From positions 1-23,370 of the IMG/VR virus record IMGVR_UViG_3300042875_000637: 23,370 nt of DNA; one strand, written 5' to 3'. The first letter of the stretch is position 1, and every line of letters starts with the position of its first letter. The DNA comes from a virus. Shown here in pieces: positions 22,790 to 23,370 of this stretch. Both the position numbers and the translations under genes were made by a program. Below the pieces are notes generated by a model. The model did no database searches. It had not been told where the DNA came from and saw only the letters and a program-made list of their open reading frames with translations.

Positions 22790-23340
22790 AGATTTAATTG
22801 TATTAATATATTTCTAAAATTTGGCCCGTGCGTTGGAGAATCTACGTCTTCTAAAAGTTCATAGTTTGCTGCGTTTGCTCGCATACGCAAAGTTCTATGA
22901 AAGATTGAATTTGCAGGAATATTTCTATACAAATGTTTAGTTATACCAATTTCAATATTAAAATTATTTTTGGCTGTTACATTTTCTTGATTAAAAACGT
23001 AATTTCTAGAACCGTTTTCATCCGGAGCAGTGAGTGAATGTCTGCCATCTAATGTTCCATTTTCAAGGATAAACCCGCTTACAAATCCCATATCTTTTCC
23101 AGCTACAGTATCAAAAGCTCTTATCATAATATAAGTATCATTTGCGCCATGAGGATTTAATCCTGGCCACTCATTATTAATTCCGCTTTCAATTAATGTG
23201 CGCATGTTGGCTTTTCGTTCGGCGTCAGTTAATGTAGAATTTGCCGGCCAATTCGCATCAATAGCATCCTTTGATCTTTCATACAAGTCATCAAAATCTA
23301 TTTCTGACAAATCATTTATAACAGTATAAACAATATTCAT
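22786..23340 (-). CDS. Unknown 184-aa protein, first gene of the minus-strand set
   Basis: The start at 23340 is preceded by AAAGAGAG (minus strand, near 23350). The protein opens MNIVYTVINDLSEIDFDDLY, continues with SKDAIDANWPANSTLTDAERK and has a beta-rich second half (GFVSGFILENGTLDGRHSLT, NYVFNQEN, GITKHLYRNIPANSIFHRTLRM). No catalytic motif is clear and no family is recognised. It contains no cysteine and no signal peptide. It ends in an ATGA overlap with the sulfotransferase, so the two are coupled; it could be an accessory of the sulfotransferase, but that rests on position alone. Confidence 0.65.
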   Translation of the reverse strand: MNIVYTVINDLSEIDFDDLYERSKDAIDANWPANSTLTDAERKANMRTLIESGINNEWPGLNPHGANDTYIMIRAFDTVAGKDMGFVSGFILENGTLDGRHSLTAPDENGSRNYVFNQENVTAKNNFNIEIGITKHLYRNIPANSIFHRTLRMRANAANYELLEDVDSPTHGPNFRNILIQLNL

Positions 23341-23370
23341 ATCTTAACTCTCTTTGTAGCTATTATGTCT

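Overview
The window looks like the tail-fibre and structural end of a marine T4-like myovirus (contractile-tailed phage). The grounds are: large virion proteins of the kind seen in T4-like cyanophages and pelagiphages; collagen-like fibre genes with a tail-fibre chaperone; two exact T4-type late promoters (TATAAATA); and almost no intergenic DNA, with several one-base stop/start overlaps. The host cannot be read from the sequence. No tRNA, rRNA, CRISPR, insertion sequence or terminator was found, and no gap exceeds about 55 bases.

Layout, left to right. Positions 1-7183 (+) hold a large DUF4815-type structural protein cut by the left edge, a second large structural protein, a small coiled-coil protein, and a fibre-like protein with four 94-residue repeats. 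Positions 7192-9739 (+) are a receptor-binding module: a fibre with a collagen-like shaft and a gp53-like tip, a tail assembly chaperone, and a small Trp/Ig-like protein. Positions 9758-14294 (+) hold two small structural proteins, two related long fibre proteins (649 and 581 aa), and a small coiled-coil protein that contains a perfect 14-bp inverted repeat. Positions 14310-17672 (+) encode one 1120-aa protein built almost wholly of Gly-X-Y triplets and poly-glycine, with an internally duplicated plan and a single cysteine cluster.

Positions 17699-21517 (+) change character. After a thioredoxin-fold-like small protein and a short unknown come a possible DUF6065 protein, three candidate Fe(II)/2-oxoglutarate oxygenases, a YkgJ-type eight-cysteine protein and a conserved small phage protein. 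At 21514-21517 the strand switches, and the two converging stop codons overlap in TTAA. Positions 21514-23340 (-) hold a translationally coupled set: an unknown 184-aa protein, a PAPS-type sulfotransferase and a fourth candidate oxygenase.

The most interesting feature is that four Fe(II)/2OG oxygenase-like genes, a cysteine-cluster protein and a sulfotransferase lie directly beside three collagen-like fibre genes, one of which carries proline mainly in the Y position of Gly-X-Y, the position hydroxylated in animal collagen. A phage cassette that hydroxylates and/or sulfates its own fibres is a testable inference, not something the sequence proves.
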